DNA of 64,000 bases, from positions 92,674-156,673 of the forward strand of contig NZ_LMEP01000005.1 in NCBI RefSeq assembly GCF_001426405.1. The letters run 5' to 3'. The notes beneath the pieces were generated by a model, which was not told where the DNA came from, searched no databases, and saw nothing but the letters and a program-made list of their open reading frames with translations. Below, in pieces: positions 45,676 to 54,596 of this stretch (position 1 is its first letter; every line of letters begins with the position of its first letter). Source of the stretch: Streptomyces sp. Root1304 (lineage in GTDB: Bacteria; Actinomycetota; Actinomycetes; Streptomycetales; Streptomycetaceae). The translations under genes and the position numbers were made by a program.

Positions 45676-47408
45676 CGTGTCTCCTCGACGGGACCGGGAG
45701 CCTCGGCGGGCCGCCCTGGAGCCGTGATCGGGTCGGCAAGGGCGGCCGTGACCGGTTCCGTGAGCGGGTCGGTGAGCGGTTCCGGTTCGGTCAGGGCGTC
45801 CGGGAGCACGACGGTGAACTCGGCGCCGCCCTCGGGACCGTCCGTCACCCCGGCGGCGCCGCCCCGACGCTCGGCGAGGCGGCGTACCAGGGGGAGTCCG
45901 AGCCCCCGCTTCCCGTGCGCCGGAAGCGCCTTTGTCGACCAGCCCTCGGTGAAGATCAGCTCGCGACGGTCCTCGGGGACACCGGGGCCACTGTCCGTGA
46001 CCCGCAGCACGACCGTACGGCCCTCGGTGCGGAAGGCGACGTCGATACGGGCGCCGGGGGTGCCGGCGACGGCGTCCAGGGCGTTGTCGACGAGGTTGCC
46101 GACGACGGTGACCAGTTCGCGGGGGTCGACGAGCCGGTCCGGGAGCAGCGAGTCCGGGGTGAGCCGCAGCGAGACGCCCCGCTCGGCGGCGACGGTGGCC
46201 TTGCCGACCAGGAGCGCGGCGAGCAGCGGGTCGTGGACCTTCTCCGTCACCTGCTCGGCGGTGGCCCGGTGCACGCCGACCACCTCCGTGACGAACTCGA
46301 CCGCCTCCTCGTGCATCTCCAGTTCGAGGAGGCCGAGGAGGGTGTGCATCCGGTTGGCGTGTTCGTGGTCCTGGGCGCGGAGGGCGTCGATCAGGCCCCG
46401 GGTGGAGTCCAGCTCGCGCCCCAGGCGCTCCAGCTCGGTGCGGTCGCGGAGGGTCGCGACGGCACCGCCGTCGTCCGTCGGCATGCGGTTGGCGATCAGG
46501 ACCCGCTGTCCCTGGACGGTGAGCAGGTCCTCGCCGGTCACCCGGCCCGCGAGGACATCCGCGGTGCGACCGTCCCCGAGGAGCTCGTCGAGCGGCCGGC
46601 CCGCGGCCTCGGGGCCGAGGCCGAGCAGCCGCTGCGCCTCGTCGTTCATGAGCCGTACGGAGCCGTTGCGGTCCAGGGCCACGACTCCTTCGCGGATGCC
46701 GTGCAGCATCGCCTCGCGTTCGGTGAGCAGCGCGGAGATGTCGGAGAAGGCCAGGTCGTGGGTCTGCCGCTGGAGACGGCGGGAGATCAGGTACGCGGCC
46801 AGGGCGCCGGCGGCGAGCGCTCCGCCCGCGTAGGCGAGGAGACCGGGGATCGCGGCGAGGAGGCGGTCGCGGACGCTGTCGTACTCGATGCCGACGGAGA
46901 CCGCGCCGACGATCCGGCCGTCGGCGTCGCGCAGGGGCATCTTGCCGCGCGCCGAGCGGCCCAGGGTGCCGCTGTCGATCTCCATCACCTCGTGGCCGGC
47001 GAGGACGTCGCTCGGGTCGGTCGAGACGATCCTGCCGATCTCGCGGGGGTCGGTGTGGGACCAGCGCACGCCTCGGGTGTCCATGACGACGACGTACTCG
47101 GCGCCCGTGGAGGTACGGATCCGCTCGGCCTCCGTCTGTACCGGGCCGCGCGCGGAGGGCGGCGTGCCGGTGAGGTCCGCGGCGAGCCGGGGCGACGCGG
47201 TGGTACCCGCGATGGCCAGCGCCCGCCGCATGGCCTGGTCGTCGAGCTGGGCGCTCAGTGGGGCCAGGAAGAGGCCGGTCGCGAGCACGGTCACGCCGGT
47301 GGCGATGGCCAGCTGCATCAGCAGGACCTGCGAGAACACCCGCCGGGGCCAGCCGAACCGCCGACGGCGCGCGCGGGGGCGCGGGGGGCTGGTCTGTGCG
47401 GGGCTCAT
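45672..47408 (-). CDS. CitA/DcuS-type sensor histidine kinase
   Basis: This 578-residue kinase has an N-terminal membrane segment (FSQVLLMQLAIATGVTVLATGLFL), an extracytoplasmic PAS-like sensor of about 130 residues (YVVVMDTRGVRWSHTDPREIG), and a second membrane segment near AIPGLLAYAGGALAAGALAAYLI. A cytoplasmic PAS domain and a DcuS-type kinase core (LRAQDHEHANRMHTLLGLLEL, NLVDNALDA, GKRGLGLPLVRRLAE) follow. The last 40 residues hold a LTEP/LTDP repeat. Known relatives sense citrate or C4-dicarboxylates. ATG 47408 lacks a ribosome site and follows a TACCGT box by seven bases, so it is probably leaderless. Confidence 0.9.
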   Translation of the reverse strand: MSPAQTSPPRPRARRRRFGWPRRVFSQVLLMQLAIATGVTVLATGLFLAPLSAQLDDQAMRRALAIAGTTASPRLAADLTGTPPSARGPVQTEAERIRTSTGAEYVVVMDTRGVRWSHTDPREIGRIVSTDPSDVLAGHEVMEIDSGTLGRSARGKMPLRDADGRIVGAVSVGIEYDSVRDRLLAAIPGLLAYAGGALAAGALAAYLISRRLQRQTHDLAFSDISALLTEREAMLHGIREGVVALDRNGSVRLMNDEAQRLLGLGPEAAGRPLDELLGDGRTADVLAGRVTGEDLLTVQGQRVLIANRMPTDDGGAVATLRDRTELERLGRELDSTRGLIDALRAQDHEHANRMHTLLGLLELEMHEEAVEFVTEVVGVHRATAEQVTEKVHDPLLAALLVGKATVAAERGVSLRLTPDSLLPDRLVDPRELVTVVGNLVDNALDAVAGTPGARIDVAFRTEGRTVVLRVTDSGPGVPEDRRELIFTEGWSTKALPAHGKRGLGLPLVRRLAERRGGAAGVTDGPEGGAEFTVVLPDALTEPEPLTDPLTEPVTAALADPITAPGRPAEAPGPVEETR

Positions 47409-47415
47409 GCGGGAA

Positions 47416-47421
47416 ACGGTA
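47416..47421 (-). promoter_or_regulatory. -10 box of the leaderless sensor kinase transcript
   Basis: On the minus strand TACCGT ends seven bases before ATG 47408; no ribosome site is visible. Confidence 0.5.
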
Positions 47422-47726
47422 AGCGGCCGCGCCCCGTGACCGGAAATGGCGCAGGGCGGGAGGGGCGCTGGGGCGGGTGGGCGACGGCCGGGAGAAGGGC
47501 GGCCGGCCGCCGTCTGCCGCGCGTGGGCGGTGGGGGCCGCTGTGGTTGTCGGGGCCGGTGGGTCGGGTGGGGTGTGTGGCCCGTCTGCCGCCCGGCCCGG
47601 TTCCTCGTTTCCGTGGCCGCCCGCAGGGGTGCCGTGGCCGTCGCGTCCCCAGGGGCCGCCGGGTGGGTGCCTATTCTGGGGGTTTCCCCGCGGCCGTGGG
47701 GGGTGAAGGAAGCGGAGGCACGTCCC
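47422..47726. other. divergent region before the COG0523 gene
   Basis: About 300 bases, G-rich on the plus strand with short GGGT/GGTG runs. Apart from a candidate -10 (TATTCT, 47672-47677) for the COG0523 gene I see nothing specific. No Zur-type palindrome is evident. Confidence 0.4.
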
Positions 47727-48791
47727 TTGAGTACGCAGCAGATTCCCGTGGTCGTTCTGGCCGGGTTCCTCGGGGCCGGGAAGACCACGCTCCTCAACCA
47801 TCTGCTGCGCAGCGCCCGGGGGACCCGTATCGGCGTCATGGTCAACGACTTCGGTGACATCGGCATCGACGCGATGACCGTCGCCGGGCAGGCCGGCTCC
47901 ACCGTGTCGCTCGGCAACGGCTGCCTGTGCTGCGCCGTCGACGCGAGCGAGTTGGACGAGTACCTGGAGGTGCTCACCCGCCCCGAGTCCCGGCTCGACG
48001 TGATCGTGATCGAGGCGAGCGGACTCGCCGAGCCGGAGGAACTGGTCCGCATGGTGCTGGCCAGCGAGAACGAGCGGGTCGTGTACGGCGGGCTGGTCCA
48101 GGTCGTCGACGCGGCCGAGTTCTCCGCCACCCGGCGGCGGCACCCCGGGACCGACCGGCACCTCGCCCTCGCCGACCTCGTCGTCGTCAACAAGGCCGAC
48201 CGGGTGGGCGCGGACGAGCTGCGGAGCGTACGGGAGGCGGTGGCCGGGCTCGCCGGGCGGGCCGCCGTGGTCGAGGCCTCCCACGGGCGCGTGGATCCGG
48301 AGCTGCTCTTCGACCGGGTCGTTCCGGAGGACGAGATCGAGGGGCAGATGTCGATCGAGGACATCCTGTACGGCTCCGAGGAGGACGGTCACGCCCATCC
48401 GCACGCGGCCTACGAGAGCCTCTCGGTGACGGCCTCGACCCCGCTGCACCCGCGCCGTCTGATGGGCTTCCTCGACTCGCGCCCCGAAGGCCTCTACCGG
48501 ATCAAGGGCTTCGTCGACTTCGGCGCCGCCGACCCGGACAACCGCTACACCGTGCACGCGGTCGGCCGTTTCCTGCGCTTCTACCCCGAGCCCTGGCCCG
48601 CCGGCGAGGAACGCCTCACCCAGCTCGTGCTGATCGGCTCCGGCGTCGACGCGGCCGGACTGCGCAAGGAGCTCGCCTCCTGCGAGCTGGACGGCCCGCA
48701 GGACGCCCCCGACGAACACGGCATGTGGGGCGTCCTGCGGTACGTACGGCAGACGGAGGAGGAGCCGGGGCAGGAGCCGGAGGCGTCCTGA
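47727..48791 (+). CDS. CobW/COG0523 family GTPase (metallochaperone type)
   Basis: This 354-residue G3E GTPase has GFLGAGKTTLLNHLL (Walker A), the metal-binding GCLCC motif, and NKAD for guanine recognition. The C-terminal CobW_C domain includes GLYRIKGFVDF. A short HAHPHAAY histidine stretch lies before it. COG0523 proteins deliver zinc, cobalt or nickel to target enzymes; the metal here cannot be told. TTG 47727 is preferred because GGAGG lies eight bases upstream; GTG 47703 is an alternative adding eight residues. The gene is convergent with parC. Confidence 0.85.
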   Translation: MSTQQIPVVVLAGFLGAGKTTLLNHLLRSARGTRIGVMVNDFGDIGIDAMTVAGQAGSTVSLGNGCLCCAVDASELDEYLEVLTRPESRLDVIVIEASGLAEPEELVRMVLASENERVVYGGLVQVVDAAEFSATRRRHPGTDRHLALADLVVVNKADRVGADELRSVREAVAGLAGRAAVVEASHGRVDPELLFDRVVPEDEIEGQMSIEDILYGSEEDGHAHPHAAYESLSVTASTPLHPRRLMGFLDSRPEGLYRIKGFVDFGAADPDNRYTVHAVGRFLRFYPEPWPAGEERLTQLVLIGSGVDAAGLRKELASCELDGPQDAPDEHGMWGVLRYVRQTEEEPGQEPEAS

Positions 48792-48830
48792 CCCACCGGC
48801 CCCCTCCGGCCCCTCCCTCTCCGCTCCGGT

Positions 48831-51290
48831 CTAGCTCGCCGGGCCCGCCACCACGTCGACCGGCTGCGGGAGCGGTGTCCCCGAACCGTCGCGGCGCGGG
48901 TCCGCCTCCGGGAGGGACACCGGGGCGCCGCTCTTCTGGGCGGCGCGGGCCGGGGTCGTACCCGCCCAGGCCATGATCAGCACGTCCTCGCCCTTCAGGA
49001 AGCGCTGGCAGCGGACACCGCCGGTCGCGCGCCCCTTGCGCGGGTACTGGTCGAAGGGCGTCAGCTTCGCCGACGTACCCGCCGACGAGTCCAGGGTGCC
49101 CGTGGAGCCCGCGACGGTGAAGACGACGGCGTCCGCCGCCGGGTCGACCGCCGAGAACGAGAGCACCTCGGCGCCCGCCGTCAGCTTGACGCCCGCCATG
49201 CCGCCCGCCGGCCGGCCCTGGGGCCGTACCTGCGAGGCCGGGTACCGGAGCAGCTGGGCGTCGGAGGTGATGAAGACCAGGTCCTCCTCGCCGGTCCGCA
49301 GCTCGGTCGCGCCGACGATCCGGTCACCCTCCTTGAGGGTGATGACCTCCAGCTCGTCCTTGTTCGCCGGGTAGTCCGGGACCACCCGCTTCACCACGCC
49401 CTGGAGCGTGCCGAGGGCGAGCCCCGGCGACGACTCGTCGAGCGTCGTGAGACAGATCACCGTCTCGTCCGTCTCCAGGGACAGGAACTCGGAGAGCGGC
49501 GCGCCGCCCGCCAGGTTGGGGGCGCTCGCCGTGTCCGGGAGCTGCGGCAGGTCGATCACCGCGACCCGCAGCAGCCGGCCGGCCGAGGTCACCGCGCCGA
49601 CGTCGCCGCGCTGGGTGGCGGCCACCGCCGACAGGATCACGTCGTGCTTGACGCGGGGCGCCTCCGGGTCGACCGCGGGCAGCTCCGCCGTCGCCGTACG
49701 GGCCAGGAGGCCGGTGGAGGAGAGCAGCACCCGGCAGGGGTCGTCCGCGACCTCCAGGGACACGGCGGCGACGGGCGCGCCCGCCGACTCCAGGAGGACC
49801 GTCCGCCGGTCCGTGGCGAACTTCTTGGCGATCCCGGCCAGTTCCGCCGAGACCAGCTTGCGCAGCTCCGCGTCGGAGTCGAGGATGCCGGTCAGCTCGT
49901 CGATCTCGCCGTTGAGCCGGTCGCGCTCGGTCTCCAGTTCCATGCGGTCGAACCTGGTGAGGCGGCGCAGCGGGGTGTCCAGGATGTACTGGGTCTGGAT
50001 CTCGCTCAGCGAGAAGCGCTCGATCAGGCGCTCCTTGGCCTGCGCCGAGTTCTCGCTCTCCCGGATCAGCCGGATGACCTCGTCGATGTCGAGCAGCGCG
50101 ACGAGCAGGCCCTCGACCAGGTGGAGCCGGTCGCTCTTCTTGGTGCGGCGGAACTCGGAGCGGCGCCTGACGACCTCGAAGCGGTGGTCGAGGTAGACCT
50201 CCAGGAGCTCCTTGAGGCCGAGGGTGAGGGGCTGTCCGTCGACCAGCGCCACGTTGTTGATGCCGAAGGACTCCTCCATCGGCGTCAGCTTGTAGAGCTG
50301 CTCCAGGACCGCCTCGGGCACGAAGCCGTTCTTGATCTCGATGACCAGACGCAGGCCGTGGCTGCGGTCGGTGAGGTCCTTGACGTCCGCGATGCCCTGG
50401 AGCTTCTTGGAACCGACCAGGTCCTTGATCTTGGAGATGACCTTCTCGGGGCCGACCGTGAAGGGCAGCTCGGTCACGACGATGCCCTTGCGGCGGGCCG
50501 TGACGGTCTCCACGCTCGTCGTGGCGCGGATCTTGAACGAGCCGCGGCCCGACTCGTACGCGTCCTTGATGCCGGACAGGCCGACGATCCGGCCGCCGGT
50601 CGGCAGGTCGGGGCCGGGCACGAAGCGCATCAGCGTCTCGAGGTCGGCTGCCGGGTGGCGGATCAGATGGCGGGCGGCCGCGATGACCTCGCCGAGGTTG
50701 TGCGGGGGCATGTTGGTCGCCATGCCGACCGCGATTCCGGACGCGCCGTTGACCAGCAGGTTCGGGTACGCGGCGGGGAGCGCGACCGGCTCCCGCTCCT
50801 GGCCGTCGTAGTTCGGGGCGAAGTCGACCGTGTCCTCGTCGATGGACTCGGTCATGAGCAGCGCGGCCGGGGCCATCCGCGACTCGGTGTACCGCATGGC
50901 GGCCGGCGGGTCGTCGTTCCCGAGGGAACCGAAGTTCCCGTGGCCGTCGACGAGCGGCAGGCGCATGGAGAAGGGCTGCGCCATGCGGACCATCGCGTCG
51001 TAGATCGACGCGTCGCCGTGCGGGTGGAGCTTGCCCATCACCTCGCCGACGACACGGGCGCACTTGACGAAGCCGCGGTCGGGGCGGAGCCCCATCTCGC
51101 CCATCTGGTAGACGATGCGGCGCTGGACGGGCTTCATGCCGTCCCGGGCGTCGGGCAGGGCGCGCGAGTAGATCACCGAGTACGCGTACTCGAGGAAGGA
51201 GCCCTGCATCTCGTCGACGACGTCGATGTCGAGGATTCGCTCCTCGAACGCGTCGTCCGGCGGCGGTGTCTTCGTGCTGCGGCGGGCCAT
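48831..51290 (-). CDS. parC: type IIA topoisomerase DNA-cleaving subunit (ParC / GyrA2)
   Basis: This 819-residue subunit pairs with ParE. The winged-helix CAP region carries [19 protein letters not shown] and the catalytic tyrosine in [10 protein letters not shown]. The quinolone-determining region lies around residues 85-120. The C-terminal part is a beta-pinwheel-like region with weak repeats. ATG 51290 has AAGGAG about ten bases upstream; the frame is open to 51386 but starts upstream lack support. A PafBC-type promoter (TTGTCGGTG, N8, CACAAT) lies 46 bases upstream, suggesting induction by DNA damage. It corresponds to gyrA2 in older Streptomyces naming. Confidence 0.93.
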   Translation of the reverse strand: MARRSTKTPPPDDAFEERILDIDVVDEMQGSFLEYAYSVIYSRALPDARDGMKPVQRRIVYQMGEMGLRPDRGFVKCARVVGEVMGKLHPHGDASIYDAMVRMAQPFSMRLPLVDGHGNFGSLGNDDPPAAMRYTESRMAPAALLMTESIDEDTVDFAPNYDGQEREPVALPAAYPNLLVNGASGIAVGMATNMPPHNLGEVIAAARHLIRHPAADLETLMRFVPGPDLPTGGRIVGLSGIKDAYESGRGSFKIRATTSVETVTARRKGIVVTELPFTVGPEKVISKIKDLVGSKKLQGIADVKDLTDRSHGLRLVIEIKNGFVPEAVLEQLYKLTPMEESFGINNVALVDGQPLTLGLKELLEVYLDHRFEVVRRRSEFRRTKKSDRLHLVEGLLVALLDIDEVIRLIRESENSAQAKERLIERFSLSEIQTQYILDTPLRRLTRFDRMELETERDRLNGEIDELTGILDSDAELRKLVSAELAGIAKKFATDRRTVLLESAGAPVAAVSLEVADDPCRVLLSSTGLLARTATAELPAVDPEAPRVKHDVILSAVAATQRGDVGAVTSAGRLLRVAVIDLPQLPDTASAPNLAGGAPLSEFLSLETDETVICLTTLDESSPGLALGTLQGVVKRVVPDYPANKDELEVITLKEGDRIVGATELRTGEEDLVFITSDAQLLRYPASQVRPQGRPAGGMAGVKLTAGAEVLSFSAVDPAADAVVFTVAGSTGTLDSSAGTSAKLTPFDQYPRKGRATGGVRCQRFLKGEDVLIMAWAGTTPARAAQKSGAPVSLPEADPRRDGSGTPLPQPVDVVAGPAS

Positions 51291-51335
51291 CGCGGCTGCG
51301 GCTCCTTCACCAACAAGGTTGATCTGACGCGGACC

Positions 51336-51358
51336 ATTGTGGACCGTGCCACCGACAA
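51336..51358 (-). promoter_or_regulatory. PafBC-type promoter of parC
   Basis: On the minus strand TTGTCGGTG (51350-51358) is a 9/9 match to the RecA-NDp consensus, followed by exactly eight bases and CACAAT (51336-51341), one mismatch from TAnnnT. The predicted start is near 51329, giving a leader of about 40 bases. Confidence 0.65.
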
Positions 51359-51411
51359 CGCCGACCGCGACCCGGAAGAGGGACATCTGGAAGGGGCGGG
51401 AACTTCGCCAG

Positions 51412-51434
51412 GTGTCGGCGCGCTTGCATACAGT
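51412..51434 (+). promoter_or_regulatory. promoter of the M16 genes, weak PafBC-like match
   Basis: GTGTCGGCG (51412-51420), eight bases, TACAGT (51429-51434). The upstream element matches 7 of 9 positions of the same consensus with exact N8 spacing. The -10 alone would support an ordinary promoter. Confidence 0.4.
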
Positions 51435-51471
51435 GGCAGGACTTTTTCACATCGCGATCGAAGGGACGTAC

Positions 51472-52824
51472 ATGCCCATGGGTCACACGGCCACGGCCGA
51501 GGCCGGCTCCGGCGGCCTGACAGCGACCGAGCACCGGTTGGCGAACGGCCTGCGCGTGGTGCTCTCGGAGGACCACCTGACCCCGGTCGCCGCGGTCTGC
51601 CTCTGGTACGACGTCGGCTCGCGCCACGAGGTCGAGGGCCGCACCGGTCTCGCCCACCTCTTCGAGCACCTGATGTTCCAGGGCTCGAAGCAGGTCCACG
51701 GGAACGGGCACTTCGAGCTGGTGCAGGGCGCCGGCGGCTCGCTCAACGGCACGACGAGCTTCGAGCGCACCAACTACTTCGAGACCATGCCCACGCACCA
51801 GCTGGAGCTCGCGCTCTGGCTGGAGGCCGACCGCATGGGCTCGCTGCTCGCCGCCCTGGACGACGAGTCCATGGAGAACCAGCGGGACGTCGTCAAGAAC
51901 GAGCGCCGCCAGCGCTACGACAACGTGCCGTACGGCACGGCCTTCGAGAAGCTGACCGCCCTCGCCTACCCGGAGGGCCACCCGTACCACCACACCCCGA
52001 TCGGCTCCATGGCCGACCTGGACGCGGCCACCCTGGAGGACGCGCGGAACTTCTTCCGCACGTACTACGCCCCGAACAACGCGGTGCTGTCCGTGGTCGG
52101 CGACATCGACCCGGAGCAGACCCTCGCCTGGGTCGAGAAGTACTTCGGCTCCATCCCCGGCCACGACGGCAAGCCCGCACCGCGCTCCGGCGACCTCCCC
52201 GAGGTCATCGGCGAGCAGTTGCGCGAGGTCGTCGAGGAGGAGGTCCCGGCCCGCGCGCTGATGGCCGCCTACCGGCTGCCGCACGACGGCACGCGCGAGT
52301 GCGACGCCGCCGACCTGGCCCTGACGGTGCTCGGCGGCGGGGAGTCCTCCCGCCTGCACAACCGGCTGGTCCGCCGGGACCGCACGGCCGTCGCCGCCGG
52401 CTTCGGCCTGCTGCGGCTCGCCGGGGCGCCCTCGCTCGGCTGGCTGGACGTCAAGACCTCCGGAGGTGTCGAGGTCCCGCAGATCGAGGCGGCCGTCGAC
52501 GAGGAGCTGGCCCGGTTCGCCGCCGAGGGCCCCACGCCGGAGGAGATGGAGCGCGCGCAGGCGCAGTTGGAGCGCGAGTGGCTCGACCGGCTCGGCACCG
52601 TCGCGGGCCGCGCCGACGAACTGTGCCGCTTCGCCGTGCTGTTCGGCGACCCGCAGCTCGCCCTGACGGCCGTGGACCGCGTCCTGGACATCACCGCCGA
52701 CGAGGTGCGGGCGGCCGCCGCGGCCAAGCTGCGCCCCGACAACCGCGCGGTGCTGGTCTACGAGCCCCTGGCGACCGAACAGAGCGAGAGCGACAGCGAC
52801 GAGGAAGAGGGGGCGGACCGGTGA
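51472..52824 (+). CDS. M16 family zinc metallopeptidase (active subunit)
   Basis: This 450-residue inverzincin has the catalytic HxxEH motif in GLAHLFEHLMFQGS near residue 60. The third metal ligand lies in the helix around MENQRDVVKNERRQRYD. It resembles the processing-peptidase/PqqL-type two-gene systems, in which one subunit cuts and the partner holds the substrate. ATG 51472 has AAGGGA six bases upstream. There is no signal peptide, so it is likely cytoplasmic. Translation of the next gene is coupled by a four-base GTGA overlap. Confidence 0.9.
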   Translation: MPMGHTATAEAGSGGLTATEHRLANGLRVVLSEDHLTPVAAVCLWYDVGSRHEVEGRTGLAHLFEHLMFQGSKQVHGNGHFELVQGAGGSLNGTTSFERTNYFETMPTHQLELALWLEADRMGSLLAALDDESMENQRDVVKNERRQRYDNVPYGTAFEKLTALAYPEGHPYHHTPIGSMADLDAATLEDARNFFRTYYAPNNAVLSVVGDIDPEQTLAWVEKYFGSIPGHDGKPAPRSGDLPEVIGEQLREVVEEEVPARALMAAYRLPHDGTRECDAADLALTVLGGGESSRLHNRLVRRDRTAVAAGFGLLRLAGAPSLGWLDVKTSGGVEVPQIEAAVDEELARFAAEGPTPEEMERAQAQLEREWLDRLGTVAGRADELCRFAVLFGDPQLALTAVDRVLDITADEVRAAAAAKLRPDNRAVLVYEPLATEQSESDSDEEEGADR

Positions 52825-54218
52825 CCGACACTGCCGCGTCTTTGACGAGCATGGACTTCCACCCGCAGCCGGCGCCCGGTGTCGCCCGCCCCTGGGCCTT
52901 CCCGGCCCCGGAGCGCGGCGCCCTGGACAACGGTCTGACGCTCCTCACCAGCCACCGTCCCGGCCAGCAGGTCGTGGCCGTGGAGATCTTCCTGCCGGCC
53001 CCGCTGGACGCCGAGCCCGCCGGGCTCGACGGCGTCGCCACCATCATGGCCCGGGCGCTCTCCGAGGGCACCGACCAGCACAGCGCCGAGGAGTTCGCGG
53101 CGGAGCTGGAGCGCTGCGGCGCCACGCTCGACGCGCACGCGGACCACCCGGGAGTACGGGTCTCCCTGGAGGTCCCGGTCTCCCGGCTGCAGAAGGCGCT
53201 GGGGCTGCTCTCCGAGGCCCTGATCGCCCCGGCGTTCCTGGACACCGAGGTCGAGCGGCTGGTCCGCAACCGGCTGGACGAGATCCCGCACGAGACGGCC
53301 AACCCGGCCCGCCGTGCCGCGAAGCAGCTCTCCAAGGAGCTGTTCCCGGCCGCGTCCCGGATGTCCCGGCCGCGCCAGGGCACGGAGGAGACCGTCGAGG
53401 CGATCGACGCCGCCGCCGTCCGCGCCTTCTACGAGGCGCACGTCCGGCCCGCGACGGCCACCGCCGTGGTCGTCGGCGACCTGACCGGCGTCGACCTGGA
53501 CAAGGTTCTCGCCGAGACCCTGGGCGCCTGGACCGGCGAGCCGGCCGAGCCGCTCCCGATGCCGCCGATCACCGCGGACGACACCGGACGGGTCGTCATC
53601 GTGGACCGTCCCGGCGCCGTCCAGACGCAGTTGCTGATCGGCCGCATCGGCGCCGACCGGCACGCCCGTGTCTGGCCGGCCCAGGTCCTGGGCACGTACT
53701 GCCTCGGTGGCACCCTCACCTCGCGGCTGGACCGGGTCCTGCGCGAGGAGAAGGGCTACACCTACGGCGTGCGCGCCTTCGGGCAGGTGCTCCGTTCCGA
53801 CGCCGAGGGGAACGGTGCCGCGATGCTCGCCATCAGCGGTTCCATCGACACCCCCAACACGGGTCCGGCTCTTGACGACCTGTGGAAGGTGCTGCGCACC
53901 CTGGCCGCCGAGGGGCTCACGGACGCGGAGCGCGAGACGGCCGTGCAGAACCTGGTGGGCGTCGCGCCGCTCAAGTACGAGACGGCCGCCTCCGTCGCCG
54001 GGACGCTCGCGGACCAGGTCGAGCAGCACCTCCCGGACGACTACCAGGCGCAGTTGTACGCGCGCCTGGCCGAGACCGGCACGGTCGAGGCGACCGCTGC
54101 CGTGGTCAACGCCTTCCCGGTGGACCGGCTCGTCACGGTGCTGGTGGGTGACGCGGCGGAGATCGCGGAGCCGGTGCGCGCGCTCGGCATCGGCGAAGTG
54201 ACGGTCGTGACCGGCTGA
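52821..54218 (+). CDS. M16 family protein lacking the zinc motif (partner subunit)
   Basis: This 465-residue M16 paralogue has no HxxEH: the matching segment reads GLDGVATIMARALSEGT. It keeps the C-terminal-half Arg/Tyr pair (RVLREEKGYTYGVRAF) that helps bind substrate and complete the active site of the partner. This split of duties is typical of heterodimeric M16 peptidases. It starts at GTG 52821 inside the stop of the active subunit, which should keep the two in equal amounts. A 14-bp terminator follows. Confidence 0.9.
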   Translation: MTDTAASLTSMDFHPQPAPGVARPWAFPAPERGALDNGLTLLTSHRPGQQVVAVEIFLPAPLDAEPAGLDGVATIMARALSEGTDQHSAEEFAAELERCGATLDAHADHPGVRVSLEVPVSRLQKALGLLSEALIAPAFLDTEVERLVRNRLDEIPHETANPARRAAKQLSKELFPAASRMSRPRQGTEETVEAIDAAAVRAFYEAHVRPATATAVVVGDLTGVDLDKVLAETLGAWTGEPAEPLPMPPITADDTGRVVIVDRPGAVQTQLLIGRIGADRHARVWPAQVLGTYCLGGTLTSRLDRVLREEKGYTYGVRAFGQVLRSDAEGNGAAMLAISGSIDTPNTGPALDDLWKVLRTLAAEGLTDAERETAVQNLVGVAPLKYETAASVAGTLADQVEQHLPDDYQAQLYARLAETGTVEATAAVVNAFPVDRLVTVLVGDAAEIAEPVRALGIGEVTVVTG

Positions 54219-54240
54219 TTCCGGTCGCCGAACCGGCAAC

Positions 54241-54276
54241 GGAGAACCCCGACGGCATGGTTCGTCGGGGTTCTCC
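54241..54276 (+). terminator. M16 operon terminator
   Basis: A perfect 14-bp stem (54241-54254 with 54263-54276), eight-base loop, followed by GTTTTG. Confidence 0.88.
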
Positions 54277-54345
54277 GTTTTGTCCGTATTGATGGTCAAG
54301 TCTCATCGTATGCCCTGTGGCATGTCTTACAAAAAGCGTGTCTGG

Positions 54346-54375
54346 TTGGTGATCGACAGGCGATCCGCATAGCGT
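54346..54375 (+). promoter_or_regulatory. promoter of the riboswitch-M23 transcript
   Basis: TTGGTG (54346-54351), 18 bases, TAGCGT (54370-54375). The start would fall near 54382, about 45 bases before the riboswitch core. Confidence 0.5.
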
Positions 54376-54424
54376 CGGTGCGGCTGTTCGTCAGTTGCAC
54401 GTGCCGCATCCGCGGCATCGGACA

Positions 54425-54580
54425 GTCATCGCCGAGTCCCCGTCAGGCGCGAGCCTGGGGAGCCGGGGACCCACACGTAGTCCCTGGGGTGAATCGGGCG
54501 CCTTCGTCTCGACGGAGGGGCTCGTAGGAGACCTTCCTGCTCCGAACCCGTCAGCTAACCCGGTAGGCGAGAAGGAAGGA
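54425..54580 (+). ncRNA. c-di-AMP riboswitch (ydaO-yuaA class)
   Basis: The leader carries the conserved landmarks of the ydaO class in order: a 5' CGCC (54430-54433) able to pair with GGCG (54566-54569), the GGGGTGAATCGGGCGCC block around 54497, an internal ACCTTCC-like segment, and the 3' signature CCGAACCCGTCAGCTAACC followed by GGTAGGCG. Streptomyces place this c-di-AMP sensor before cell-wall hydrolase genes. When c-di-AMP is high it lowers expression. The M23 endopeptidase start lies 17 bases beyond the core, with GGAAAGGA between them. Confidence 0.88.
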
Positions 54581-54596
54581 AAGGACCAGCCCCTCC

